Position numbers and translations under genes: made by a program. 50,313 bases of DNA from Lachnospiraceae bacterium (GTDB lineage Bacteria > Bacillota > Clostridia > Lachnospirales > Lachnospiraceae): contig JAFXQR010000075.1 in assembly GCA_017526985.1 (NCBI GenBank), forward strand, positions 1 through 50,313. Direction: 5' to 3'. The notes under the pieces are model-generated. The model saw only the letters and a list, made by a program, of their open reading frames with translations. It did not search any database and had not been told where the DNA came from. This document shows, piece after piece, positions 25,120 to 33,819 of the stretch (position 1 is the first letter of the stretch; each line of letters opens with the position of its first letter).

Positions 25120-26363
25120 CCCTGCCGGCTTTCTCTGACCGCATCCAAAAAGTCTGCGACCAGATCTTCTTTATTCTCGATGCCGACACTTACACGGATG
25201 GTATCGTCAAACACGCCTGCCGCTTCCATGCCTTCCCGTCCGGAATGAATGTATAAAGTCGATGCCGGATGGATCACCAGTGTACGCAGATCACCGATGT
25301 TGCTGGCGATCAGCGCATATTTCAATCCGTTGATGATGCGAAAAGCGCGTTCTTTGCTGCCGGCCCGGAAGGTAAAGATCCCACCGCCATAACCGTTCAG
25401 TTCTTTTTCCACATATTCATGAAACGGATGCTCAGGCAATGTCAGATAACTGACCGTGATATCCTCCTCCGCATCCAGCGCATGCGCAAGTGCATCTGCA
25501 TTTTCACAGATCCGGTCCATACGCAGTCCCAGTGTGTCTACACCGATACAGGACAGATACGCATTCATGGGTGCCATACAGCCACCCAGGTTCTCCCAGA
25601 TGTCCGTCCGCAGCCGCAGTAAAAATGCCATTCTTCCGTATTTTTTATATTCCGCAAGAGCTTTGTGCTTATCAAAGTCCCAGGGAAATCTGCCGCTATC
25701 CACAATGATGCCACCAATAGCATTGCCACCGCCATTGATATATTTGGAGGTGGAATGGATCACCACATCAGCCCCAAGCGACAGCGGTCGTACGATATAA
25801 GGTGTGACCGTGGTGGCATCCACAAACAGGGGGATTCCCGCGTTGTGCGCAACCTCCGCCACTGCAGGCACATCCATTACCGTCAGGGAAGGATTGCTGA
25901 TCAGTTCTCCGAAAACAACCTTCGTCTTCTCCGTAATGTGCTCTTCCACCGATTCTTTGGTCAGTCCGTTCAGAAAGATCGTATGGATGCCCAGTTTCTC
26001 CAGATCATGAAACAGATCGATGGTTCCGCCGTACAATCCGCTGCCGGCAATGATCTCGTCACCGCTCTCACAGACCGCCAAAAGCGCCGATGAGATGGCC
26101 GCCATACCGCTTCCGCAACTCACCGCACCCGCGCCGCCTTCCAGTGCGCAGATCTTTTGTTCAAACGCTGCCAGTGTCGGATTTCCGATCCTGGTATAGG
26201 CATAGCCCATGCTTTTATGGGCAAATACTTTTTCCAGTTCTTCCATACTTTCGTATTGAAATGCCGTCACCTGTGAGATCGGCGGCAGGATCTCTCTCTG
26301 GCCAAAGCCCTTGGTATATTTGCCATGCAGCAGTTTTGTATTAAATCCACACTCTTCTTTCAT
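25116..26363 (-). CDS. O-acetylhomoserine sulfhydrylase-like PLP enzyme (second MetY type)
   Basis: 415-residue Cys/Met metabolism PLP enzyme: YTRIGNPTLAAFEQKICALEGG, the lysine motif HSTSKYINGGGNAIGG and C-terminal IASNIGDLRTLVIHPASTLYIH, close to the MetY signature. It is a different branch from the MetY at 15765. As first gene of the operon with two thiocarboxylate carriers, it may be the acceptor enzyme that takes sulfur from a carrier rather than free sulfide. Its leader contains a shared operator, a terminator-like hairpin and a tRNA-like element. Methionine gamma-lyase activity is an alternative I cannot exclude. Confidence 0.85.
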   Translation of the reverse strand: MKEECGFNTKLLHGKYTKGFGQREILPPISQVTAFQYESMEELEKVFAHKSMGYAYTRIGNPTLAAFEQKICALEGGAGAVSCGSGMAAISSALLAVCESGDEIIAGSGLYGGTIDLFHDLEKLGIHTIFLNGLTKESVEEHITEKTKVVFGELISNPSLTVMDVPAVAEVAHNAGIPLFVDATTVTPYIVRPLSLGADVVIHSTSKYINGGGNAIGGIIVDSGRFPWDFDKHKALAEYKKYGRMAFLLRLRTDIWENLGGCMAPMNAYLSCIGVDTLGLRMDRICENADALAHALDAEEDITVSYLTLPEHPFHEYVEKELNGYGGGIFTFRAGSKERAFRIINGLKYALIASNIGDLRTLVIHPASTLYIHSGREGMEAAGVFDDTIRVSVGIENKEDLVADFLDAVRESRQG

Positions 26364-26394
26364 GTATCCCTTTCCCGTCTTATCTGATCATCTA

Positions 26395-26465
26395 CGGTAC
26401 AGAGTGGACTCGAACCACCAACTTCAGTCTATGAAAACCTATGCCATTCCAGCGGCCACTGCACC
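26395..26465 (-). other. tRNA-like element in the leader of the encapsulin operon
   Basis: 71 nt fold as a cloverleaf. The acceptor GGTGCAG/CTGTACC has 7 bp with one G-U. The D-stem is GCCG/TGGC. The T-arm GGTGG-TTCGAGT-CCACT has the T-loop consensus. Discriminator is G; no CCA is encoded. The anticodon arm is poor (TAGGT/GACTG: one mismatch and two G-U, T at position 37). Read literally the anticodon is UCA, which would match the stop codon UGA; a shifted reading gives CAU. Since TGA is used as a stop nearby, I take it for a tRNA-derived regulatory or processing element, or a decayed tRNA, not an active suppressor. It ends 31 bases before the sulfhydrylase start. Confidence 0.55.
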
Positions 26466-26474
26466 AGTTATTTT

Positions 26475-26509
26475 ATAAAAACCCGGATGTTTCAAAAAAC
26501 TTCCGGGTT
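26475..26509 (-). terminator. Strong terminator-like hairpin in the leader of the encapsulin operon
   Basis: AACCCGGA-a-GTTT / AAAC-a-TCCGGGTT forms 12 bp with one A-A mismatch and is followed by TTTTTATAAAA on the minus strand. It begins only about 20 bases after the predicted start of transcription from the promoter at 26535, so it could be an attenuator for that promoter or could stop readthrough from cysK. Confidence 0.75.
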
Positions 26510-26534
26510 CATCTGACCGCAAAATAGCCAGATA

Positions 26535-26568
26535 AATATATCATTCATATGCCTACTCGGTCAATAGG
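26535..26568 (-). promoter_or_regulatory. Promoter and 17-bp operator of the encapsulin/sulfur-carrier operon
   Basis: -35 TTGACC (26559-26564), 18-bp spacer, -10 TATATT (26535-26540). The palindrome CCTATTGACCGAGTAGG (26552-26568, minus reading) covers the -35 box, as at 17399 and 27700. A perfect 14-bp palindrome GTTTAAATTTAAAC (26568-26581) lies directly upstream. Confidence 0.8.
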
Positions 26569-26676
26569 TTTAAATTTAAACATTTATCCTGTCAAGTGCC
26601 TATTTTTAAACTGTTTTAATCATATCATCCCCTGCGGGTATTGAAAAATACTTGTGCTTTATACTTATCTATCAAT

Positions 26677-27618
26677 TTAATTTATACCTTCAGTAAACAA
26701 TGCAGTAGAGTAGTACCGGTCACCGCTGTCCGGCAGGAGCGCTACGATCACCTTGCCCTTATTCTCCGGTTTCTTTGCATGCTGGATCGCAGCATATAAC
26801 GCCGCACCGGACGAAATGCCGACAGAGATTCCTTCTTTCTTGGCCAGTAGTTTAGCTGTATCAAATGCATCCTGGTTCTTCACCTTAAATACCTCGTCAT
26901 ACACTTCTGTATTCAGTACTTCCGGCACAAACCCTGCACCGATCCCCTGAATCTTGTGCGCTCCGGCTCTACCCTCAGAAAGAACCGGTGAATCCGCCGG
27001 TTCCAGCGCGATCACTTTTACATTCGGGTTCTGTTCCTTCAGGTATTCCCCTGTTCCGGTCACGGTACCGCCGGTTCCGACACCGGCAATAAAGATATCC
27101 ACATTACCATCTGTATCTTTCCAGATCTCCGGTCCGGTGGTTGCTTTGTGGATCGCCGGGTTTGCCGGATTATCAAACTGCCCGGGAATAAAACTATCCG
27201 GGATCTCATTCTGTAATTGTTTGGCCTTTTCAATAGCTCCTTTCATCCCCTTGGAACCTTCCGTCAGTACAATTTCCGCGCCATAACTTCTTAAGATACT
27301 TCTGCGTTCCACGCTCATGGTCTCCGGCATAGTCAGGATGATACGATATCCTTTGACTGCCGCGATCGACGCCAAACCGATCCCCGTATTTCCACTGGTG
27401 GGCTCAATGATCACAGAACCCTCCTTTAAAAGTCCTTTATCCTCGGCATCTTCGATCATAGCCTTCGCAATACGATCCTTTACGCTGCCTGCCGGATTAA
27501 AATACTCCAGTTTTACCAGGATCGTCGCTTCCAGTCCCAGATCCTTTTCGATATTGGTAACTTCAACCAACGGTGTATTCCCCACCAGGCCAAGCACACC
27601 CTTATAAATATTCGCCAT
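26677..27618 (-). CDS. cysK: Cysteine synthase (O-acetylserine sulfhydrylase) CysK
   Basis: 313 residues from the ATG at 27618 behind AGGAGG; the longer frame to 27657 lies in the leader. Fold type II PLP enzyme with NPAGSVKDR (K47), TSGNTGIGLA, GVGTGGTVTG and the CysK-specific QGIGAGFVPEVLN segment. It makes cysteine from O-acetylserine and sulfide. In Bacillus and Staphylococcus, CysK is also the partner that lets CymR bind DNA. This enzyme, rather than the MccA-type one next to cymR, is the better candidate for that role. It is monocistronic, with a promoter containing the shared operator. Confidence 0.93.
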   Translation of the reverse strand: MANIYKGVLGLVGNTPLVEVTNIEKDLGLEATILVKLEYFNPAGSVKDRIAKAMIEDAEDKGLLKEGSVIIEPTSGNTGIGLASIAAVKGYRIILTMPETMSVERRSILRSYGAEIVLTEGSKGMKGAIEKAKQLQNEIPDSFIPGQFDNPANPAIHKATTGPEIWKDTDGNVDIFIAGVGTGGTVTGTGEYLKEQNPNVKVIALEPADSPVLSEGRAGAHKIQGIGAGFVPEVLNTEVYDEVFKVKNQDAFDTAKLLAKKEGISVGISSGAALYAAIQHAKKPENKGKVIVALLPDSGDRYYSTALFTEGIN

Positions 27619-27683
27619 TTCTGTATACCTCCTGTAAATTATGATGTTATAACCCAACTGTTCAGAACCTATTCGTATTTTTT

Positions 27684-27716
27684 AATATACTATCTTTTGC
27701 CTACCTTCTCAATAGG
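27684..27716 (-). promoter_or_regulatory. Promoter and 17-bp operator of cysK
   Basis: -35 TTGAGA (27707-27712), 17-bp spacer, -10 TATATT (27684-27689). The operator CCTATTGAGAAGGTAGG (27700-27716, minus reading) overlaps the -35 box. The leader is about 60 bases with no leader peptide, so this site acts by repression only. Confidence 0.8.
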
Positions 27717-27790
27717 TTATACTTATAGAATTTTCTAAGTATTTTAATAGAATATATCTATAACTGATCCGATAATTCTTTTTTATATAC

Positions 27791-27892
27791 TCAGATGCTG
27801 TATTCCATCTCATAATATTCTTCTGAGTCTTCGAAAAAGTAGTCATAGATCTTCTTTTTATACAGAGCAAATTTATATAATTTCTTTTTCAA
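27791..27892 (-). CDS. Possible 33-residue small protein overlapping mtnN
   Basis: A TTG at 27892, inside the last codons of the nucleosidase gene but in another frame, opens KKKLYKFALYKKKIYDYFF..., a Lys/Tyr-rich peptide with an acidic tail EDSEEYYEMEYSI. The composition looks protein-like and the position suits translational coupling. However, the ribosome binding site is weak and start codon TTG, so I rate it a candidate only. It would be the last gene of the metK/nitrogenase-like region. Confidence 0.3.
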   Translation of the reverse strand: MKKKLYKFALYKKKIYDYFFEDSEEYYEMEYSI

Positions 27893-28577
27893 GATATCCA
27901 ACGATGATTTCCGTCGGTCTAGTCGCCAGTTTTTTTTTGATCAAAAGCTCCTCCTCCTCGTCAGGAGCAGGATTCTCGATTGCTTTTACCGCATCTTCAT
28001 CAGCAAGATCCGAAAATATGCGTATCGCCGCAAACTCTATATCTTTTGCCGTTGCCACCTGAGCTATGGCTGCCGTCTCCATATCAAAAGAAATCGGGTG
28101 ATACTCCGCAATTATGCTTTTTCTTACCGATTCATCATTCAAAAAGAAATCACCGGTAGCAAGTTTACCGACGATATAGTCGAAACCTCTGTTTTTCGCT
28201 TCTTTCGCTAGTCCACGGATAATTTCTTCCGATGTATTATTGATCTTTGGATTATTCTCCTTTTTATATGGCTGAAAATCCGTTTGAATATAACTTTCAC
28301 CGATTGCAACCGTTCCTCTTTTAACCCGTTCCGCAAGTCCGCCCGAAACTCCGATGTTAACAATAAGTTCCGGACAAAACTCCGTTATGAGATCTGCTGT
28401 TCGAAATGCCGCATTTACTTTACCTACTCCAAGCACTTTCACGAGAACATCCATGCCGGCCTTTTTATTTATGTAATGTTCTTCATCTTCCCTGACCCAA
28501 TCGTCTCTGCCGGCAAGATACTCATGAGTGTATTTTGTTTCTTCCGCCATTGCGCTTACAATTGCTACTTTCTTCAT
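27873..28577 (-). CDS. mtnN: 5'-methylthioadenosine/S-adenosylhomocysteine nucleosidase
   Basis: 234 residues from the ATG at 28577 (GGGAGAAG upstream). Nucleoside phosphorylase-fold enzyme with AMAEE at the N-terminus, NIGVSGGLAERVKRG, ATGDFF, the nucleoside-binding DMETAAIAQVA (catalytic Glu) and SDLAD (catalytic Asp). It cleaves adenine from MTA, SAH and 5'-deoxyadenosine. Differences from the textbook enzyme are MET in place of MEG/MEA and an acidic C-terminal insert (ENPAPDEEEELL). It is 80 bases after the NifK-like gene of the second system, which ties that reductase to SAM by-products. Confidence 0.88.
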   Translation of the reverse strand: MKKVAIVSAMAEETKYTHEYLAGRDDWVREDEEHYINKKAGMDVLVKVLGVGKVNAAFRTADLITEFCPELIVNIGVSGGLAERVKRGTVAIGESYIQTDFQPYKKENNPKINNTSEEIIRGLAKEAKNRGFDYIVGKLATGDFFLNDESVRKSIIAEYHPISFDMETAAIAQVATAKDIEFAAIRIFSDLADEDAVKAIENPAPDEEEELLIKKKLATRPTEIIVGYLEKEII

Positions 28578-28657
28578 TTTATCTTCTCCCACGGTGTAAT
28601 ACGGTCAAAACTTTTTTCTCTTTTCACTTGTTCTTTTCATAGTTTTCTCCTCTTCTT

Positions 28658-29998
28658 TCAATAATTTCTGATATATGCCACTAAATTGTTTTTCCGATTC
28701 CATTCGTATTTCTTTACAGCATAAACGATATCCTCGATCAATCCGATCTCCCCAACCGTTCCTATGGTCGTTTTATTTAAGATGGTACGATCATATATGG
28801 GAAACGATATATCTAAGGCCGCATTGCCTCTTTTCTCTGCAAACGCCTTTTCAAAAGAACTTCCGATGATGAATTCCGTTTTGGATGCCTTTAGAATCTC
28901 TTCGATCTCTTTCTGATCTGAAGATATATATACTTTTGATACAATCCCTTCAATATCATCTGTATAATCTGCCAAATGATCTTCATCATGTTTTAAAACG
29001 TCGGTAAGTACAACACTCCTGATCTCCGTTCCGAATGTACTTTTGAGCAGTTTTGCCACCCGGATCACAGTTTCCTCATCTCCTACGATTGCCGCATCCT
29101 TTCCGATATCATAATCAAGCAGATCCGTAAGTATCCTTGCCCTATAATTTTCTTCGTATTTTTTTTCTTTCGCCAAAAACTGTTCTGCCTTTTCTTTATT
29201 CACGGAAACCAGTTCCGAAATCTTCTCGATCAACTCCTTTTCATCTTTATAGTCTGCCGGAAGTGTCGGAAAAAGCAATTTTGGGATTCCGAATTTGGTT
29301 TCCAGAACACTTGCCGGGAGCTCTCCCCATCTTCCGAAAACGATACTGAGTTTTGCATTTTGCGCCTTGATCAGATCCTCTACTCCGCCGTTATCGCCAA
29401 AAAAAACATTTGACCTTAATCCCACTGCTTTCAGAATTTTGGAGATCTCATCCAGATTCCCTTTCCAAAAAGGATCTTTCCATGGGATGATCCCAAATAT
29501 ATTTACCAGTGTTTCATCTGTTTTTCTCTCGTTTTTTTTGACTTCATAGACTGACCTGAGTATATCTGCAAGAACATGCTCATAACCGTAATGTGCGCCA
29601 CCATTAAAACCTGCTACAAGTGTATTAACAACTGGTTCTCCCTGCTCTACGATTTCCCTCGTCATGGCCTCTACATCATCACCTACCATGGCAGATTCGC
29701 AACTGTTTAAAATTACATACAAATCTCCGTTTACGATCTTGATCGTGTTCTTGATCTGCTCTCTGAGCCGTGATGCTCCACCGAAGATCACATGTCTTTC
29801 CTGTACCGTTGTCCCCGGTGCGTTATATCCACCGGTTAATCCCCTTCCTTCTCCGGTAGAAAGTGCGGACAAATAATTGATCACTCCACAGCCCGCATTG
29901 GCATGTATGATCGGTACAACTCCCCTGATCTCCTGAACTGTCTGCAGCGCCCCATGCAAAGCACATCCGTTCCTGGGATTTTTAATTACTCCTGACAT
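28658..29998 (-). CDS. NifK-like subunit of the second, SAM-linked nitrogenase-like system
   Basis: 446 residues, component 1 fold. It has exactly three cysteines, all at cluster-ligand positions: C12 (GCALHGAL), C37 (NAGCGVI) and C100 (LNSCESAMVGDD). This matches the K-subunit contribution to a P-cluster, or the three-cysteine half of the [4Fe-4S] cluster in protochlorophyllide reductase. The start overlaps the D-like stop by one base (TGATG). The region is visibly richer in A+T than its flanks, suggesting separate acquisition. Substrate unknown. Neighbours metK and mtnN point to SAM-derived thioethers or sulfonium compounds. Confidence 0.85.
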   Translation of the reverse strand: MSGVIKNPRNGCALHGALQTVQEIRGVVPIIHANAGCGVINYLSALSTGEGRGLTGGYNAPGTTVQERHVIFGGASRLREQIKNTIKIVNGDLYVILNSCESAMVGDDVEAMTREIVEQGEPVVNTLVAGFNGGAHYGYEHVLADILRSVYEVKKNERKTDETLVNIFGIIPWKDPFWKGNLDEISKILKAVGLRSNVFFGDNGGVEDLIKAQNAKLSIVFGRWGELPASVLETKFGIPKLLFPTLPADYKDEKELIEKISELVSVNKEKAEQFLAKEKKYEENYRARILTDLLDYDIGKDAAIVGDEETVIRVAKLLKSTFGTEIRSVVLTDVLKHDEDHLADYTDDIEGIVSKVYISSDQKEIEEILKASKTEFIIGSSFEKAFAEKRGNAALDISFPIYDRTILNKTTIGTVGEIGLIEDIVYAVKKYEWNRKNNLVAYIRNY

Positions 29999-31392
29999 CA
30001 GCTCACCTCCTGTTTCACATACCAGTTTCCGCTTTTCTTCTTCCAGGAATCTTTGTATATGCTTTGTCTCTCATATAATCTCTTTAATATCACCGCTTTC
30101 CTGATTGCTTTTATAATGCTGATCACTCCCAAAAATCCATAAGTTACCGTATTTTTCAGCGATACAACAGCTACCCCCTCCGCTATGGCAAATTCACCTC
30201 CGCATTCTTCGGTAACATAGAAGTCTGCACCGCTTTTGGCAAGCGCATTGGCCTTTTCGAAATTTTGACCGTTTCCGATCATGGCAATCGTACTTTTTGC
30301 CAGAAAATCAAGTTTCTTTAACTGCTTTCTGTTCGCCAGATCAATAAATCCGGACGAAAACCCGATTACCTCACCGCTGTATTTCACAAACATTTTTGCA
30401 TATGCCGGTATCTTACTTAATGTTGCATCGATAAATATTTTCTTTGAAGCCAATAGGGCCGGGTCATAGACCTCTGTGATCTTCTCTCGTTGTTTATCTA
30501 TATATGCAGCCGTTCTCTCCTCCACCCCGAGAAACCTGCTAAGCCGGATAAGGAAATTTTCCGTTTCTCTATAGCCGATCGGCACTTCTGTCTCGAGATA
30601 AGGAACACCGAATACATCTCTTAATTCCTCTGCAAGGTACTCTCCCTCTTCCGGATTTAAAACAATCGAAGCTTTGGCGCTGCTTGCCCGTTGTATCTCT
30701 CTGATGTTTGAAAACGCGGGAATCACCTGATATTTTATATCCAGCTCTTTGAGGATCTCCGCTATAGCAGCCACATCATCAGCTTTTTCAGAAAAGGAGA
30801 TCACATTTATAAAATCTCCTTTTTCCGTTGGTTCTATATTTACCAGATATTTCAAAAGACTGTGCGTTACGATATCATATCCGGTAACCGGTGTTTTTGT
30901 CTTAAATCCATCGGTATAGATGCTTATGACCGGTATCCCTATTTCCTCCTCCATTTCAAAGATCACCGAGTTGATGTCATCGTTATTGATCGCCACAACA
31001 GGTGTACCTATAATAAAAATTGCCTTTGGGTGTTTCTCTTCATAAGCTCTTAAAATTGCCTCCCGAAGCTTATCATCTCCACCAAGGATGGTATCCCTTT
31101 CCGCAAGATTGGTCGAATACCAGACATATTCCGGATATGGATTTCTTTCTATTCCTATCCCGGCGCATCCAATAGCTCCGTTGACAATGATCACGGCATC
31201 CTCAATCTTTGCTAATACCTCAAAAGCGTTAATGATCTCATCTTTGTATATCTGTGCAAACGTTCTGATCTTCTGTTTGATCTCTGCTCCGGATGCTTCG
31301 TCGATCAAGGCTTCGAGAGTACCGTGATAATTGCTTAATGCACTTAAACGTTTTTCTCTGGTAAGAACTCTTCTTTCTTCCACAAAACTCAT
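29998..31392 (-). CDS. Degenerate NifD-like subunit of the second nitrogenase-like system
   Basis: 464 residues, homologous along its length to the NifD-like protein at 10598: both begin with a REKRL...Y.GT motif and share HPKAIFI. It has only two cysteines. C76 (GAIGCAG) corresponds to nitrogenase Cys88. The Cys62 position is replaced in FAQIYKDE, the Cys154 position is P131 (IIGTPVV), and the cofactor cysteine region reads IVLNPEEG. With the K-like partner, the dimer thus offers 3+1 cysteines: enough for one [4Fe-4S] cluster, none for a FeMo-co-like cofactor. That is the dark-operative protochlorophyllide reductase plan. It should reduce a bound organic molecule directly. Confidence 0.82.
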   Translation of the reverse strand: MSFVEERRVLTREKRLSALSNYHGTLEALIDEASGAEIKQKIRTFAQIYKDEIINAFEVLAKIEDAVIIVNGAIGCAGIGIERNPYPEYVWYSTNLAERDTILGGDDKLREAILRAYEEKHPKAIFIIGTPVVAINNDDINSVIFEMEEEIGIPVISIYTDGFKTKTPVTGYDIVTHSLLKYLVNIEPTEKGDFINVISFSEKADDVAAIAEILKELDIKYQVIPAFSNIREIQRASSAKASIVLNPEEGEYLAEELRDVFGVPYLETEVPIGYRETENFLIRLSRFLGVEERTAAYIDKQREKITEVYDPALLASKKIFIDATLSKIPAYAKMFVKYSGEVIGFSSGFIDLANRKQLKKLDFLAKSTIAMIGNGQNFEKANALAKSGADFYVTEECGGEFAIAEGVAVVSLKNTVTYGFLGVISIIKAIRKAVILKRLYERQSIYKDSWKKKSGNWYVKQEVS

Positions 31393-31412
31393 CGATCCGT
31401 CCTCCTCTGAAG

Positions 31413-32288
31413 TCAGATTGCCTCGGCAACACCCACGACACCGTTCTCAATATCATAGATCCGGTCTCCCCAGCTTCTTGCCCAGTCTCTTAATTCTGCC
31501 GCTCCCAAAGGATTCGGTACTACCAGATTTTCATTCTCAGCGATATATTTGGCCAGATTCCGATAGATATCGGCTTGTGCGCTGTCCGGCTTAGCTTCTA
31601 TCACAGTTTTTCCGTATAGTTCGCTCTGCTGTACATCCAGGGAACGGTTTACATATCCGGCAATCGATGTACCTGTCTTCGTCACAAAATCATCCACAAT
31701 CTCTCTGTGATATCCCGGTTTCATGCTGTTGGCAATGACTCCGCCGAGTTTTGCTCCACCGGTCGGCGCATATTTATTGATTGCTTTAAACAGGTTATTG
31801 GCAGCATAAAGTGCCATAAAGTCTGATGAACTCACCACATATGCTCTGTCAGTGATCCCATCCCGGATCGGTACTGCAAAACCTCCGCATACCACATCTC
31901 CCAGAACGTCATAAAGCACATAATCCGGCTTAAATTCTTCAAACAGTCTGAGTTCCTGCAGGACATTCACAGCCGCATTGATCCCTCTGCCGGCACATCC
32001 CACACCGGGCACCGGTCCACCGGATTCGATACAAAGTACACCACCAAATCCCTTTACGGAAATATCGTCCAGATGGATCTTATTTCCTTCCCGCAAACTG
32101 TCCAATACTGTCGGAAGGTAATTATTCCCACGCAAGGTATTGGTCGAATCACTCTTTGGATCACAACCAATCTGGACCACCTTATATCCGGCTTCTGCCA
32201 GTGCCGCACTGATATTAGATGTCGTTGTAGACTTTCCTATCCCTCCTTTCCCATAGATTGCTATATGTTTGCCTATTTTTTTTCCCAT
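31413..32288 (-). CDS. NifH-like reductase of the second nitrogenase-like system
   Basis: 291 residues with [19 protein letters not shown] and [11 protein letters not shown], so the ATP site and the cluster cysteines are intact. The N-terminus (MGKKIGKHIAIYG) is slightly longer than that of the paralogue at 8260. First gene of H-D-K-mtnN, with a 20-base gap to the D-like gene. An intact reductase beside a stripped-down catalytic pair argues that the system is functional rather than decaying. Electron donor unknown, probably ferredoxin. Confidence 0.92.
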   Translation of the reverse strand: MGKKIGKHIAIYGKGGIGKSTTTSNISAALAEAGYKVVQIGCDPKSDSTNTLRGNNYLPTVLDSLREGNKIHLDDISVKGFGGVLCIESGGPVPGVGCAGRGINAAVNVLQELRLFEEFKPDYVLYDVLGDVVCGGFAVPIRDGITDRAYVVSSSDFMALYAANNLFKAINKYAPTGGAKLGGVIANSMKPGYHREIVDDFVTKTGTSIAGYVNRSLDVQQSELYGKTVIEAKPDSAQADIYRNLAKYIAENENLVVPNPLGAAELRDWARSWGDRIYDIENGVVGVAEAI

Positions 32289-32331
32289 CTCCTGGTCCCC
32301 TCCGTTATTCTCCTTTCTGTAAAATCTTTAT

Positions 32332-32381
32332 AAAAAGGAGGTTCAAAATCTCGGCTAATGGAACCTCGATCTCAAACCTCC
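32332..32381 (-). terminator. Terminator or attenuator between metK-yezD and the nifH-like gene
   Basis: Minus strand: GGAGGTT (32375-32381) or the later GAGGTTC (32361-32367) can each pair with the same 3' arm GAACCTCC (32337-32344), followed by TTTTTAT. Two alternative 5' arms competing for one 3' arm could be a regulated stop. It would set how much metK transcription continues into the reductase genes. Confidence 0.6.
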
Positions 32382-32396
32382 AGTTTATCTGGTCAG

Positions 32397-32543
32397 TTAT
32401 CTAATTCTTATTTTTTCATTCTTATCGATCTGTATGACCTTTCCATCCTGTATCACTATGCTGATGGAACCATATCGGATCTCGTCAATATACTTTTTTA
32501 TCGTCCGCAGTTCTTCTTCGGACACGCCCTTTTCCTGTGCCAT
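32397..32543 (-). CDS. yezD: YezD-family (DUF2292) small protein
   Basis: 48 residues, too short for usual ORF lists. The ATG at 32543 follows GGAGG (32549-32553). It starts MAQEKGVSEEELRTIKKYI and has the family core RYGSISIVIQDGKVIQIDKNEK, typical of DUF2292/YezD. Members are found next to sulfur assimilation and cysteine genes in Bacillota; the function is unknown. It lies 17 bases after metK and before the nitrogenase-like genes. Confidence 0.85.
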   Translation of the reverse strand: MAQEKGVSEEELRTIKKYIDEIRYGSISIVIQDGKVIQIDKNEKIRIR

Positions 32544-32560
32544 ATCAACCTCCGTTTTTA

Positions 32561-33742
32561 TCACAGATAACTCTTGATCGCATCCACTTTATCCAGATGT
32601 TCCCAAGTCAGATCGATATCCGTTCTTCCGAAATGTCCGTAAGCTGCAGTCTGTTTATAGATCGGTCGTCTCAGATCCAGGGCATCGATGATGGCTGCCG
32701 GCCGCAGATCAAATACCTTATTGATGATATTAACAATCTTTTCCTCTGCGATCTTTCCGGTTCCGAAGGTTTCTACAGCTATAGAGACCGGTTTTGCTAC
32801 ACCAATAGCATATGCGAGTTCCACTTCGATCTTATCTGCCACGCCGGCTGCAACCAGATTCTTTGCAACCCATCTGGCTGCATAAGCTGCGGATCGATCT
32901 ACCTTGGTAGGATCCTTTCCTGAAAACGCGCCGCCTCCGTGTCTTCCGGTTCCACCATAGGTATCCACAATGATCTTACGGCCTGTCAGGCCCGAATCAC
33001 CCTGCGGTCCACCGATCACGAATCGTCCGGTAGGATTCACGTAGTAGATCGTATCTTTGTCCAGCAGTTCTGCCGGGATCACCGGTTTGATCACATATTC
33101 GATCACATCCTTACGGATCTGCTCCAGTGTCACATCCGCGGCATGCTGCGTAGAAATAACGATCGTATGGATACGCTTGACCGTATGTCCGTCATCGCCA
33201 AATTCTACGGTCACCTGGCTCTTTCCGTCCGGCCGCAGATAAGAAAGCGTCCCATCTTTTCTTACTTTGGTCAACTGTCTTGTCAAACGATGAGCAAACG
33301 AGATTGCAGGCGGAAGGTATTCCGGCGTTTCATTCGTTGCATATCCGAAGATGATGCCCTGATCACCGGCGCCGGTTCCGTAATCCTTCGTCTCGCCTTC
33401 CTGCTTGGATTCAAAAGCCTTATCCACACCAAGCGCGATATCGGCGGACTGTTCATCGATCGATGTAAGTACGGCAATGGACTTAGCATTATAACCATCC
33501 ACATTGTTGACATATCCGATCTCCTCGATCGTATCTCTGGCTATCTTTGCAATATCTACATATGCCTTTGTCGTGATCTCACCAACGATCAGCGCGATGC
33601 CGGTTGCTACTGTTGTTTCTGCTGCTACTCTGGAGTATGGATCCTGCCGGATCAATTCATCCAGGATCGCATCTGAAATCTGGTCTGCGATCTTGTCCGG
33701 ATGTCCTTCTGTTACCGATTCTGATGTAAATAGTTTTCCCAT
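32561..33742 (-). CDS. metK: S-adenosylmethionine synthetase
   Basis: 393 residues with all MetK motifs: [24 protein letters not shown] at the N-terminus, [12 protein letters not shown], and [27 protein letters not shown]. It makes SAM from methionine and ATP. It has its own promoter (33820-33848) and a leader of about 70 bases that is too short for a SAM-I riboswitch; I see none. Cotranscription with yezD, possibly on into the nitrogenase-like set and mtnN, would link SAM synthesis to recycling of its by-products. Confidence 0.97.
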   Translation of the reverse strand: MGKLFTSESVTEGHPDKIADQISDAILDELIRQDPYSRVAAETTVATGIALIVGEITTKAYVDIAKIARDTIEEIGYVNNVDGYNAKSIAVLTSIDEQSADIALGVDKAFESKQEGETKDYGTGAGDQGIIFGYATNETPEYLPPAISFAHRLTRQLTKVRKDGTLSYLRPDGKSQVTVEFGDDGHTVKRIHTIVISTQHAADVTLEQIRKDVIEYVIKPVIPAELLDKDTIYYVNPTGRFVIGGPQGDSGLTGRKIIVDTYGGTGRHGGGAFSGKDPTKVDRSAAYAARWVAKNLVAAGVADKIEVELAYAIGVAKPVSIAVETFGTGKIAEEKIVNIINKVFDLRPAAIIDALDLRRPIYKQTAAYGHFGRTDIDLTWEHLDKVDAIKSYL

Positions 33743-33819
33743 AGTCTTTCTCCTTTATCTGTTTATTAATCAGTTTGTGTGAATTTCTTTGTGAAGTGAA
33801 TAATTCTGATCTGAGAAAG

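Noticed and set aside
26395-26465. Functional opal-suppressor or selenocysteine tRNA
   Set aside because: The anticodon stem has a mismatch and two G-U pairs and position 37 is T. TGA ends normal genes here, and no long acceptor or variable arm of tRNA-Sec is present.
28658-32288. Dark-operative protochlorophyllide or chlorophyllide reductase
   Set aside because: The cluster-ligand plan is similar, but no tetrapyrrole or photosynthesis genes are near and the host is a fermentative anaerobe type. The neighbours metK and mtnN point elsewhere.
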